From NCBI RefSeq assembly GCF_037325665.1, contig NC_090246.1, positions 62,209,622-62,273,621 on the forward strand: a stretch of DNA of 64,000 nucleotides, read 5' to 3'. Source of the DNA: Littorina saxatilis. Its lineage: Eukaryota > Mollusca > Gastropoda > Littorinimorpha > Littorinidae. A program made the position numbers and the translations under genes. The notes under the pieces are model-generated. The model had not been told where the DNA came from. It did not search any database and saw only the letters and a program-made list of their open reading frames with translations. This document shows, piece after piece, positions 54,833 to 64,000 of this stretch. How positions within the stretch are numbered: the stretch's first letter is position 1; the number at the start of each line of letters is the position of its first letter.

Positions 54833-55437
54833 GCTTTCCATCAATCATGCATAAAAGAAGAAAACAATACATGTTAAGAGAATTAAAGTCACTGAACTAC
54901 ATACAGTACTCGCATCCAGTTGCAGGTTTGGCTTTCAGTCATGCCTCATGGATCTATCAATTCGAAAGAATAACAAGTGTCATTAACCTTCTTGCAATGA
55001 GTCAAAAACTTCACATATTTTATGATTTAATTGTTATCATTGTCCTGGCAAGACAACGTAAGGTGGTAAAAGTAAGACAAAAGTACTCGATCAGGTCCAG
55101 CATGAGAACTAATGGCGTCAAAAACCTACATGGAACTCGAGTAGTCTCAACAAGAGAGAGTTCTTTCTATGTTGGGTAGTTTACGTCAAGACATTGTGTT
55201 TGATTAGAAAATCGTAAAACATGGTACATGTATGTATTAGGTTTCACTTAAGCATGCCACACAGTTTTTAGCCCTAGAGTGTGATCACTGGAAATGTTAA
55301 CCTTTACCGTGCTTCCTGGGTCGTCACGTGGACGACCCAGAGCCTCACAAAAGTGTCTGTATAGATCTCTAAAACTATTTGGAGTTTTTGATTGAGACTT
55401 ATGTTAATCCTCATAGTCATACACCATAGCACCTTCC

Positions 55438-55807
55438 ACCCACCGCGGGTTAGGGGGAAGAATTTACCCGATGCTCCCCAGCATGTCGTAAGAGGCGACT
55501 AACGGATTCTGTTTCTCTTTTTACCCTTGTTAAGTGTTTCTTAAAAAGAATATAGTCAATTTTTGTAAAGATTTTAGTCAAGCAGTATGTAAGAAATGTT
55601 AAGTCCTTTGTACTGGAAACTTGCATTCTCCCAGTAAGGTAATACATTGTACTATGTTGCAAGCCCCTGGAGCAAAATTTTGATTAGTGCTTTTGTGAAC
55701 AAGAAACAATTGACAAGTGGCTCTATCCCATCTCCCCCCTTTCCCCGTCGCGATATAACCTTCGTGGTTTAAGACGACGTTAAACACCAAATAAAGAAAA
55801 GAAAGAA
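55438..55807 (+). mobile_element. SINE family C, full length
   Basis: Target duplication ATAGCACCTTCC at 55426-55437 and 55808-55819. Head and tail as in the other family C copies. Confidence 0.92.
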
Positions 55808-55834
55808 ATAGCACCTTCCTTTCAACCAATTTTT

Positions 55835-56388
55835 GAGTCACTTGAGAAAAAGTGACTCTATGTAATCGGTCAGTGTTAGTCTGTCCGGCCGGCCGGCCGT
55901 CCGGCCGTCCGTAGACACCACCTTAACGTTGGACTTTTCTCGGAAACTATCAAAGCGATCGGGCTCATATTTTGTTTAGTCGTGACCTCCAATGACCTCT
56001 ACACTTTAACGATGGTTTCGTTGACCTTTGACCTTTTTCAAGGTCACAGGTCAGCGTCAAAGGAAAAATTAGACATTTTATATCTTTGACAAAGTTCATC
56101 GGATGTGATTGAAACTTTGTAGGATTATTCTTTACATCAAAGTATTTACATCTGTAGCCTTTTACGAACGTTATCAGAAAAACAAGGGAGATAACTAGCC
56201 TTTTCTGTTCGGCAACACACAACTTAACGTTGGGCTTTTCTCGGAAACTATAAAAGTGACCGGGCTCAAATTTTATGTGAACGTGACTCATTGTGTTGTG
56301 AATAGCAATTTCTTCCTGTCCATCTGATGCCTCATATAATATTCAGAACTGCGAAAGTGACTCGATCGAGCGTTTGCTCTTCTTGTTA
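55835..56388 (+). mobile_element. Helentron-like non-autonomous element, family HC
   Basis: 5' hairpin GAGTCACTTGAG...AGTGACTC, then a GTCC/GGCC microsatellite (55888-55914), then TTAACGTTGGACTTTTCTCG, close to the TTAACGTTGGATATTTCTTG of family HB. Near the 3' end the arm recurs inverted (AAGTGACTC), then 24 bp ending CTCTTCTTG before T residues. It has two tandem copies of the body start (55920 and 56222). Confidence 0.7.
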
Positions 56389-56759
56389 AAGGATTATCTT
56401 TGCAAACAACCAAATAAACAATAGCCTCATTTGAACTACACAGTTCGGATGTTGTGGGTAGTGGACGACCCATATGAAATTAAAGAAGGCATTTTACAGT
56501 GTTTATCCCTATTCGGATGGCGTGGGTCATGTACGACCCATACTCTGCAAAGAGGCAGTAAAGAGTTTATCCCTATTCGGATGGCGTGGGTCCTGTACGA
56601 CCCATACTTTTTACGTTGAATCCTTCGTTAGAAAGTATGAGTCTTACATGACCCACATCAACCGGACTGTGTAGTCTAAAGCGTAATCCGATGAAGGTTA
56701 ATTTTTTTTGTGGCAATGTGGAAGAGAACAAAAAGCTTTTTTTTTATTACAATGTCCAT

Positions 56760-57185
56760 TACGATATAGCTCAGTTGGTAGCGCGCTGGATTTGTATTCA
56801 GTTGGCCGCTGTCAGCGTGAGTTCGATCCCAGGTTCGGCGGAAATTTATTTCAGAGTCAACTTTGTGTGCAGACTCTCTTCGGTGTCCGAACTGCCCCCC
56901 CCCCCCCCCCCCCCCCGTGTACACTACATTGGGTGTGCACGTTAAAGATCCCACGATTGACAAAAGGGTCTTTCCTGGCAAAATTGCTTAGGCACAGTTA
57001 ATAATTGTCTACCTATACCCGTGTGACTTGGAATAATAGGCCGTGAAAGGTAAATATGCGCCGAAATGGCTGCAATTACTGGCCGTATAAAATTTCATCT
57101 CACACGGCATCACTGCAGAGCGCCTAGAACTGTACCCACGGAATATGCGCGATATAAGCGTCATTGATTGATTGATTGATTCAAA
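56760..57185 (+). mobile_element. tRNA-derived SINE, family E (family A head, different 3' half)
   Basis: The head TAGCTCAGTTGGTAGCGCGC and B box GAGTTCGATCCC are those of family A, as is the following stretch to GGTGTCCGAAC. From about 56925 on, the body differs (AAAGATCCCACG, ACTTGGAATAATAGGCC) and ends in GCGATATAAGC and a GATT tail. A C run of about 23 interrupts it (56896-56918). No clear target duplication. Confidence 0.75.
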
Positions 57186-57806
57186 TTTAAGATTAAGATT
57201 TTTTTTATTGTTCAGAAAATACGTACAGTATGCCATTTTCTTTACTTTTTAAATGTAGAGATTCTAAGAGTTCTACACTACTCGTCATAAAAAACTATAC
57301 AGATGCGTTTGAGGGCAGATCTTTCTGATGAGGTTGTTGATTTTAAAACCAAGTATATCACTGAAAAGGCCATTGATTCCGCTGCCTTGAAATCATGTAC
57401 TTTACAACATGTGTTAGCACAAATCTCCGAAAGTTTGAAGGCAATGCGTTAGTATTCTTGGCACAAAGGGTCAAAAATCCCCAAAATAAGGCCTTAACAA
57501 AATAAGCCCTTATTTTCAAAAAAATAAGCCCTTAAAATGATAAGGCCTTATTTTTCTGCGCATCACTACTGCTCACCCTGATAGCAGCACACAATAACTT
57601 AATGACACATATATAGACGACAACACACACAACATATACACTCTTACGCACGCACACACTCATGAACGCACATATGCGCGTGAGCGCGAAAAAAGAGATA
57701 ATGAATGGAACAAAAGAAAACATTTCCAAACGATAAACATTATGACACTGAAATCGGTTGTCGCACCTGGACTCTCCTGTATACCTATACCTACCCTAAA
57801 GCATTT

Positions 57807-57809
<3 letters not shown>

Positions 57810-57859
<50 letters not shown>

Positions 57860-58005
57860 AACCTAGACACAAAGACACACAGACACATAAAGACATTACA
57901 ACACACAAACACACACATGCACGCACACATGCACACACACGCACACACACACATGCACACACACACATACACATACACCCTCTCTCTCTCTCTCTTTCTC
58001 TCCCT
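57810..58005. repeat. (CA)n and (CT)n low-complexity tracts
   Basis: Long CA runs at 57810-57858 and 57900-57976, then a CT run to about 58005. Open frames across it are by-products of the repeat. Confidence 0.9.
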
Positions 58006-58007
58006 CT

Positions 58008-58870
58008 TTTTTTATATTTAGTCAAGTTTTGACTAAATATTTTAACATCGAGGGGGAATCGAAACGAGGGTCGTGGTGTATGTGCGTGTGTGCGTGTGTG
58101 TGTGTGTAGAGCAATTCAGACTAAACTACTGGACCGATCTTTATGAAATTTGACATGAGAGTTCCTGGGTATGAAATCCCCGAACGTTTTTTTCATTTTT
58201 TTGATAAATGTCTTTGATGACGTCATATCCGGCTTTTCGTGAAAGTTGAGGCGGCACTGTCACGCCCTCATTTTTCAACCAAATTGGTTGAAATTTTGGT
58301 CAAGTAATCTTCGACGAAGCCCGGACTTCGGTATTGCATTTCAGCTTGGTGGCTTAAAAATTAATTAATGACTTTGGTCATTAAAAATCTGAAAATTGTA
58401 AAAAAAAATAAAAATTTATAAAACGATCCAAATTTACGTTTATCTTATTCTCCATCATTTGCTGATTCCAAAAACATATAAATATGTTATATTCGGATTA
58501 AAAACAAGCTCTGAAAATTAAATATATAAAAATTATTATCAAAATTAAATTGTCCAAATCAATTTAAAAACACTTTCATCTTATTCCTTGTCGGTTCCTG
58601 ATTCCAAAAACATATAGATATGATATGTTTGGATTAAAAACACGCTCAGAAAGTTAAAACAAAGAGAGGTACAGAAAAGCGTGCTATCCTTCTTAGCGCA
58701 ACTACTACCCCGCTCTTCTTGTCAATTTCACTGCCTTTGCCATGAGCGGTGGACTGACGATGCTACGAGTATACGGTCTTGCTGAAAAATGGCATTGCGT
58801 TCAGTTTCATTCTGTGAGTTCGACAGCTACTTGACTAAATATTGTATTTTCGCCTTATGCGACTTGTTTT
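58008..58870 (+). mobile_element. Helentron-like element, family HA, copy 4
   Basis: 5' hairpin ATTTAGTCAAG...GACTAAAT, TG-rich tract, body, 3' inverted arm CTTGACTAAAT, and CGCCTTATGCGACTTGTTT at the end. Nested in the element 57457-59013. Confidence 0.78.
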
Positions 58871-59013
58871 CTTTCTATCTTTCTCTCTCTAAAATAAGGC
58901 CTTAATAAAATAAGCCCATAAAAAGAATTCTTGAAAATAAGCCCTTATTTCCTGAAATAAGGCCTTACTCATATAAGGCCTTATTTTGGGGAGTTTTGAC
59001 CCTTTGTGCCAAG

Positions 59014-60867
59014 GATACGTTAGCGAGTTACTCAAATGTACCATTTTTTGTCTCATTACCCGTTAAAACGGCTTCAAAAACTGCCTTTTATGCCTGCTGA
59101 GAAGATTGACAACTACACCACTCAGCATGCCATAGCGTCCATGTTAGACAAGATATGTTAACAAAACTGACTCATTTGGATGCAGATTTGACTGTTCTGT
59201 CTAAGGACATGCCAAACATGTTTCGTTTTAGCAGTTCTGATTTTTTGTCAATTTTAACGCGGGAACCTTGATTTTGCGAATTTGATTTTGGGGGGTGTCT
59301 GAGGTGTAGGTACCACTGTATCGACACTACGTCATGTAAACTCAATCTGTTTTCTGAATAAGTTAGAGGAATAAACGGCCTTTCCAGTCATATAATTGGT
59401 TTTAGTTGTATAGTTTTTTTATGACAAGTAGTGTGGTAGACAACAGTGATCAATACAAATGGGTAATAGCAAAAACAAAAATCTTCTACTTTTTCTAAAA
59501 TATGTTCAATGTATAATGTGTAAAACACAATGTCAGGAAATTCATGTAACTCTCCCTTAATAATATTAATACTAAATGTACTACGACTACTAATAGTACT
59601 ACTACTACTACAGTGGTGTGGCCCCTCTGATGAGAGGACACCTCCCTTAAAAGGACACATTCTGTTGTCCATTTGTCTAGTATCTCTACCCAAATATACC
59701 AGTCCTGTTGTGACAGTCCACCTGCAATGTAGGGACACATTTGGTTGGTCCCAAGGGTGTCCTTTGATCACAGGTACCACTCTACTACTACTTCTACTAC
59801 TACTACTACTAATAATAATAATAATAATAATGATAATAATAATAATAATATTTTTGTTGCACACATTTTACAAAAGGACTATTACCCACTTTACATGTGC
59901 TTTAATTTGTGTGTTTGTCTGTGTGACTATAAGTATTGATTTACAAGAAATAATTTGCAGAGCAAGTTTAATCAAATGTAGCGCTCCTCCCATGCAAACA
60001 CAAAAACTACACATTCTTTGTTTTGAACACTCTTACATGCTGCTTCATTTGTTTACCCTAGTGGGGATTGAACCACAAGTGTAAAAAATAAATACAAAAT
60101 ACATGTAGCAAATACAAGTATAAGCACACTCACCAAAACATGTTTCTGAACTCCTGAAGAAACTGCAGTTTTTTACAAGCAACTTAAACAATTTTGCTTT
60201 TTCCCCCCCTCCAGCAGGCAGAAGTCATTGGTGCTTTTAACAGTATTCCCATTTTGCAAGTGAACCACATCAGTGCTGGTTTCTATACTTCTCTGCCCCT
60301 TCTTGTTCTGCTGTGCTGTGTGAATTCCCATGCATAGCCTTTTTCCAACAGGCCACAAAGATATTACATGCAATGTTTACACAGACCGGCAATCAGCAGC
60401 TGTTAAGTTGCAGTGAAAGGCTGCCTAGCAATTGCTTATCACCCTACTAGAAAAGCGATCTGTGGCTGTAAGCAGAGCAATCTGTCATGGCAAAGGAGGT
60501 GGGGCATATATCAAGAAGTCTATCAAGCACTGAAGATAAAATTTACAAGAGCTGTATAACGCACCTGAGTGCTGGTTCCTCTTACCTTGTGGCTTGTTTG
60601 CACTTGCATCGGTTTGAAAGGATCCATTGTGCATTGGTTCAAAAACTCAAGGTTTTACTCCCTGCGCTTGATCAAGAAGATAAGGCAGAATAGTTATTCA
60701 GCTCTCATTTAAAACTGGCAATTAGAGAGCGTGGGAATGTACTGGTTGTGCTGGTTCCATTTCCTTTAGACTCCTTGGTGGTGAGATCAATACAGTTTGT
60801 TTGCCCAGTGAGCTGTAACATATAGGCAGTTCCTTAGTGACAAAGATTCGGAGTGGATCAATTCACA
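59014..60867. other. upstream region of the TEX47-like gene with ATA/ACT repeats
   Basis: Trinucleotide runs (ACT then AAT) lie at 59786-59850. A small open frame of 68 codons at 60487-60693 has no recognisable domain. The sequence GGCTGCCTAGCAATTG near 60420 loosely resembles an RFX X-box, a site common upstream of cilium and flagellum genes; this is weak. Nothing else is recognised. Confidence 0.4.
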
Positions 60868-61191
60868 ATGGCTAGCATGGACGTGTCTGAGGCCAACATG
60901 GAGTCTGATTTAGACAACCAATTAACTGATGGAGCGGAAGGAACGGATGTGGAAAAACCTGCTGAACAAATTGAAAAGCCAAAGATTAAAAGACACAGGA
61001 GCAGGAGGCCTTCAAAGAAAAAAGAGAGAACGTTTGACTGGCCAAAGAAAAGTTTGTACGAAGCCATCTATGTCGATTCTAATGGCGGAGAGGTAAGGAT
61101 TGCGTGTGTGTTCATTTTCTTTCAAGAATCATGCTGAACAGAGCGCCACAGATATGCGTAGAGTGTACTCTCTCAGTCTCTCTCTCTCCCT

Positions 61192-61284
<93 letters not shown>

Positions 61285-64000
61285 TCTCTCTCCCCACACC
61301 AATGTATACATTCCTTGTTTTTTATACAGCTGATAAAACATATAATCTGATGTTCTGTTTGCAGAAAAACCTCATCCATCGAGTTTTTGTTCTATCAAAG
61401 ATTGAAGAGGGAGTGAGCAACAGAACAGAAGTAGGAAGTAAGTCGGAACAACTTTTTCTTCCTTTTTTGACTCACATGCGAAGCAAAAGTGAGTCTATGT
61501 ACTCACCCGAGTCGTCCGGACGTCCGTCCGTCCGGACGTCTGTCCGTCCGGACGTCCGGAAAACTTTAACGTTGGATATTTCTTGGACACTATTCAGTTT
61601 ATCAGTACCAAATTTGGCAAGATGGTGTATGATGACAAGGCCCCAAAAAACATACATAGCATCTTGACCTTGCTTCAAAGTCAAGGTCGCAGGGGCCATA
61701 AATGTTGCCTAAAAAACAGCTATTTTTCACATTTTTCCCATTTTCTCTGAAGTTTTTGAGATTGAATACCTCACCTATATATGATATATAGGGCAAAGTA
61801 AGCCCCATCTTTTGATACCAGTTTGGTTTACCTTGCTTCAAGGTCAAGGTCACAGGAGCTCTTCAAAGTTGGATTGTATACATATTTTGAAGTGACCTTG
61901 ACCCTGAACTATGGAAGATAACTGTTTCAAACTTAAAAATTATGTGGGGCACATGTTATGCTTTCATCATGAGACACATTTGGTCACATATGATCAAGAT
62001 CAAGGTCACTTTGACCCTTATGAAATGTGACCAAAATAAGGAAGTGAACCACTAAAAGTGACCATATCTCATGGTAGAAAGAGCCAATAAGCACCATTGT
62101 ACTTCCTATGTCTTGAATTAACAGCTTTATGTTGCAAGACCTTGGATGACCTTGACCTTGGGTCAAGGTCACATGTATTTTGGTAGGAAAAATGTGTAAA
62201 GCATGTGAGTCGTATGGGCTTTGCCCTTCTTGTTTTTTTTGGTATTGTTATGTTTGGTTATTAATGGGTTTTTCAAGTTTCTTTTTACATATAGTCAAGT
62301 TTTGACTAAATGTTTTAACATAGAAGGGGAATCGAGACGAGGGTCGTGGTGTATATGTGTGTGTCTGTCTGTGCGTGTGTGTGTGTGTAGAGCGATTCAG
62401 ACCAAACTACTGGACCGATCTTTATGAAATTTGACATGAGAGTTCCTGGGAATGATATCCCCGGACATTTTTTTCTTTTTTTCGATAAATACCTTTGATG
62501 ACGTCATATCCGGCTTTTTGTAAAAGTAACACCGTAATTTTTCAATCAAATTGATTGACATTTTTGTAAAGCAATCTTCGACGAAGGCCGGACTTCGGTA
62601 TTGCATTTCAGCTTGGTGGCTTAAAAATTGGTCATTAAAAATCTGAAAATTGTAATAAATTTTTTTTTTTATAAAACGATCCAAATTTACGTTCATCTTA
62701 TTCTACGTCATTTCCTGATTCCAAAAACATATAAATATGTTATATTTGGATTAAAAACAAGCTCTGAAAATTAAAAATATAAAAATTATGATCAAAATTA
62801 AATTTCCGAAATCGATTTAAAAACATCTTATCCCTTGTTGGTTCCTGATTCCAAAAACATATAGATATGATATGTTTGGATTAAAAACACGCTCAGAAAG
62901 TTAAAACGAAGAGAGGTACAGAAAAGCGTGCTATGCAGCACAGCGAAACCACTACCGCGCTGAACTCAGTTTTGCACAAGCAGTGGACTACGGTCATTGT
63001 GAAAAAATGCAGTGCATTCAGTTTCATTCTGTGAGTTTCACAGCTTGACTAAATGTAGTAATTTCGCCTTACGCGACTTGTTTGTTTTTGTTTTCATGTA
63101 ACTATGTGAGTAAGTTTCGTTGTAGTTTCTTTGTTTTATTTTTTGTTTGTTCATTTTATCTGCTTTTCTTATCTTGAAGATTGCAGTGGCGATTGTTAGC
63201 AACCTGAAAGGTTGAGCACCAAAACAATTTATTTCACTTTTTGTTACAGAATTGTAAAGTTGATTCAGCATGCTCTGTTGCACACCCTCAGTGTTGATGC
63301 AATATGCACAATGTTAGTTCATGTATTATGTACACATTGGGATCATAATCCTTTTACAGTTATTTTTGAATGAAGAGGTACATTCAGAAACTATTTTTTT
63401 TCTGAGTGATTGTACTTAAGCCTGGAAGGTTATACTGCTGTGTTTCACAAATAAAGAAATGATAATAAGATGACAAGGTAATAGCTAGCAAACCTCAAGT
63501 GATTTGACAAGCTTGAATATCTATTTTGCAGACCGTTTTGACTCGTTCTTGAAGCGAATGAAAAATGACTACCAGACAGAACCCATCACAGGCCTGATGC
63601 TGATATACATGAAACACATTGTTCATGTCATGGAGGTTAGTTACAAATGTGTCTGTGTTGTGTTGTCTGTCTGTCTGTCTGTCTGTGAGTATAACTGAGA
63701 GTGTGAGTATCTGGATGTATTTGCTAGTTTTGAGCAAAATTGGTGACTAAGGGGGGTGTCTTTCTTGTTTTTCTTCAGATTATTGGAGGTCTTTGCATGG
63801 AAGGACCACGTTTCTAACCTTTTCAGTCATAAATCTTCATATGAATTTGCCATAATTTGGAATGTTTCCTTTTGTCTATATTTAAATGTTCCAGAAACTA
63901 AACCTTGTTTTTTGTCTTATTATAAATGGTAATGGGTTGTGTGTGTGTTGCAGTGTTCAGCAGACATGATCACAGAGCTGGCACGAGAACTGGTGTCACT
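60868..64000 (+). CDS. TEX47/BLUF-domain-like gene, 5' part, continues past window
   Basis: Exons: 60868-61092, 61365-61437, 63532-63635 and 63954 to at least 64000; phases 0, 1 and 0 all agree. The start is the ATG in ACAATGG; the first 75 codons are acidic then basic ([20 protein letters not shown]). The conserved part follows: [20 protein letters not shown], then [20 protein letters not shown], then [13 protein letters not shown] and [13 protein letters not shown]. The pattern ([22 protein letters not shown]) matches TEX47 and BLUF-like folds as I recall them. TEX47 is testis-expressed with unknown function; no flavin-binding role is implied. A Helentron-like element sits 31 bp past the 61437 donor, and intron 1 contains a long CT repeat. 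Confidence 0.8.
61176..61290. repeat. (CT)n microsatellite in TEX47-like intron 1
   Basis: About 110 bp of nearly pure CT, lying between the 61092 donor and the 61365 acceptor. It lengthens an intron of only 272 bp. Confidence 0.95.
61469..62232 (+). mobile_element. Helentron-like element, family HB, copy 2
   Basis: Nearly identical to 20740-21562: same 5' hairpin GACTCACATGC...GTGAGTC, GTCC-rich start and 3' end CCCTTCTTG. About 80 bp are missing just before the 3' arm, with AGCA microhomology at the junction. It inserted between T residues of the TEX47-like intron 2. Confidence 0.78.
62283..63083 (+). mobile_element. Helentron-like element, family HA, copy 5
   Basis: Starts with ACATATAGTCAAG...GACTAAATG, GTCT tract, body and ends CGCCTTACGCGACTTGTTTG. 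It lies 50 bp after the HB copy in the same TEX47-like intron and same orientation. Confidence 0.78.
63084..63531. other. TEX47-like intron 2, right part
   Basis: Ordinary intron sequence up to the TTTTGCAG acceptor; nothing else recognised. Confidence 0.4.

Larger units (their letters stand above)
55301..56697. mobile_element. piggyBac-like MITE with nested SINE and Helentron-like element
   Basis: TTAA flanks both ends (55297-55300, 56698-56701). Ends start CCTTTACCG at the left and CCTTCATCGG (complement) at the right. Sub-terminal palindromes of the GGGTCGT...ACGACCC type occur at about 55318, 56456, 56524 and 56586. A SINE (55438-55807) and a Helentron-like element (55835-56388) are inserted. 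Without them the element is about 470 bp, with no coding sequence. Confidence 0.65.
57457..59013. mobile_element. TIR element with TAAGGCCTTA palindromes, carrying insertions
   Basis: CTTGGCACAAAGGGTC at 57457 is mirrored by GACCCTTTGTGCCAAG ending at 59013, and the next 25 bp also pair. Multiple TAAGGCCTTA or TAAGCCCTTA motifs lie inside both ends. Between them are CA and CT tracts (57810-58005) and Helentron-like copy 4. No transposase; superfamily unknown. Confidence 0.6.

Noticed and set aside
57660-58032. Cys/Val or His/Thr repeat frames
   Set aside because: Translations of CA and CT tracts.
59605-59790. Third pogo-like element (ACAGTGGTGTGGCCCC ... GGTACCACT)
   Set aside because: The ends pair only loosely and TA flanks are not convincing, so it was not listed.
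60487-60693. 68-codon frame upstream of the TEX47-like gene
   Set aside because: No family resemblance, no splice or promoter support; kept only as a note.
61112-61379. Arg-Glu or Ser-Leu repeat proteins
   Set aside because: Translations of a CT microsatellite within an intron.

Overview
The window looks like a lophotrochozoan animal genome, most probably a gastropod mollusc. Host genes have short exons and long introns packed with tRNA-derived SINEs, rolling-circle-type repeats and many small DNA transposons. The repeat types resemble those of caenogastropods such as periwinkles; that last step is from memory and is not proven here. No prokaryotic, plasmid or CRISPR feature is present.

Host genes, left to right: (1) first coding exon of SLC25A17 (PMP34, peroxisomal carrier), minus strand, 5547-5603, rest beyond the left edge; (2) MOSMO (attenuator of Smoothened), plus strand, three coding exons, 6430-13204, head-to-head with SLC25A17; (3) DTWD1 (tRNA acp3U writer), minus strand, five recognised coding exons, 30457-37150; (4) two minus-strand exons at 44253-45973 with a transposase-type helix-turn-helix domain, which may be the 5' part of the DTWD1 transcript or a separate gene; (5) GPANK1, minus strand, single coding exon 52145-53428; (6) an unrecognised plus-strand first exon at 53964-54062, head-to-head with GPANK1; (7) the 5' part of a TEX47/BLUF-like gene, plus strand, 60868 to the right edge.

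Most of the rest is mobile DNA. It includes a nearly intact CR1/L2-type LINE (about 1990-5330); a fossil DIRS-type tyrosine-recombinase retroelement (37966-43291) carrying a 5S-rRNA-like segment; five copies of one Helentron-like non-autonomous family plus relatives of three further families with the same design; Kolobok-like, piggyBac-like, hAT-like, pogo-like and PIF/Harbinger-like elements; and several SINE families with clear target-site duplications. Nested insertions give relative ages: a SINE at 50054-51707 was hit later by a Harbinger-like MITE and by a TTAA-flanked element.

Most unusual items: a five-fold 119-bp tandem duplication that copies the 3' splice site and start of one DTWD1 exon; the shared Helentron-like design in four repeat families, one loaded with TCAAGGTCA nuclear-receptor sites; two Harbinger-like MITEs with related interiors but different terminal 20-mers; a spaced TGTTACRRTTGACAC motif cluster in MOSMO intron 1; and the possible fusion of a transposase-type DNA-binding domain to DTWD1. 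Exon boundaries were read by eye from splice consensus and remembered protein families; no search was run.
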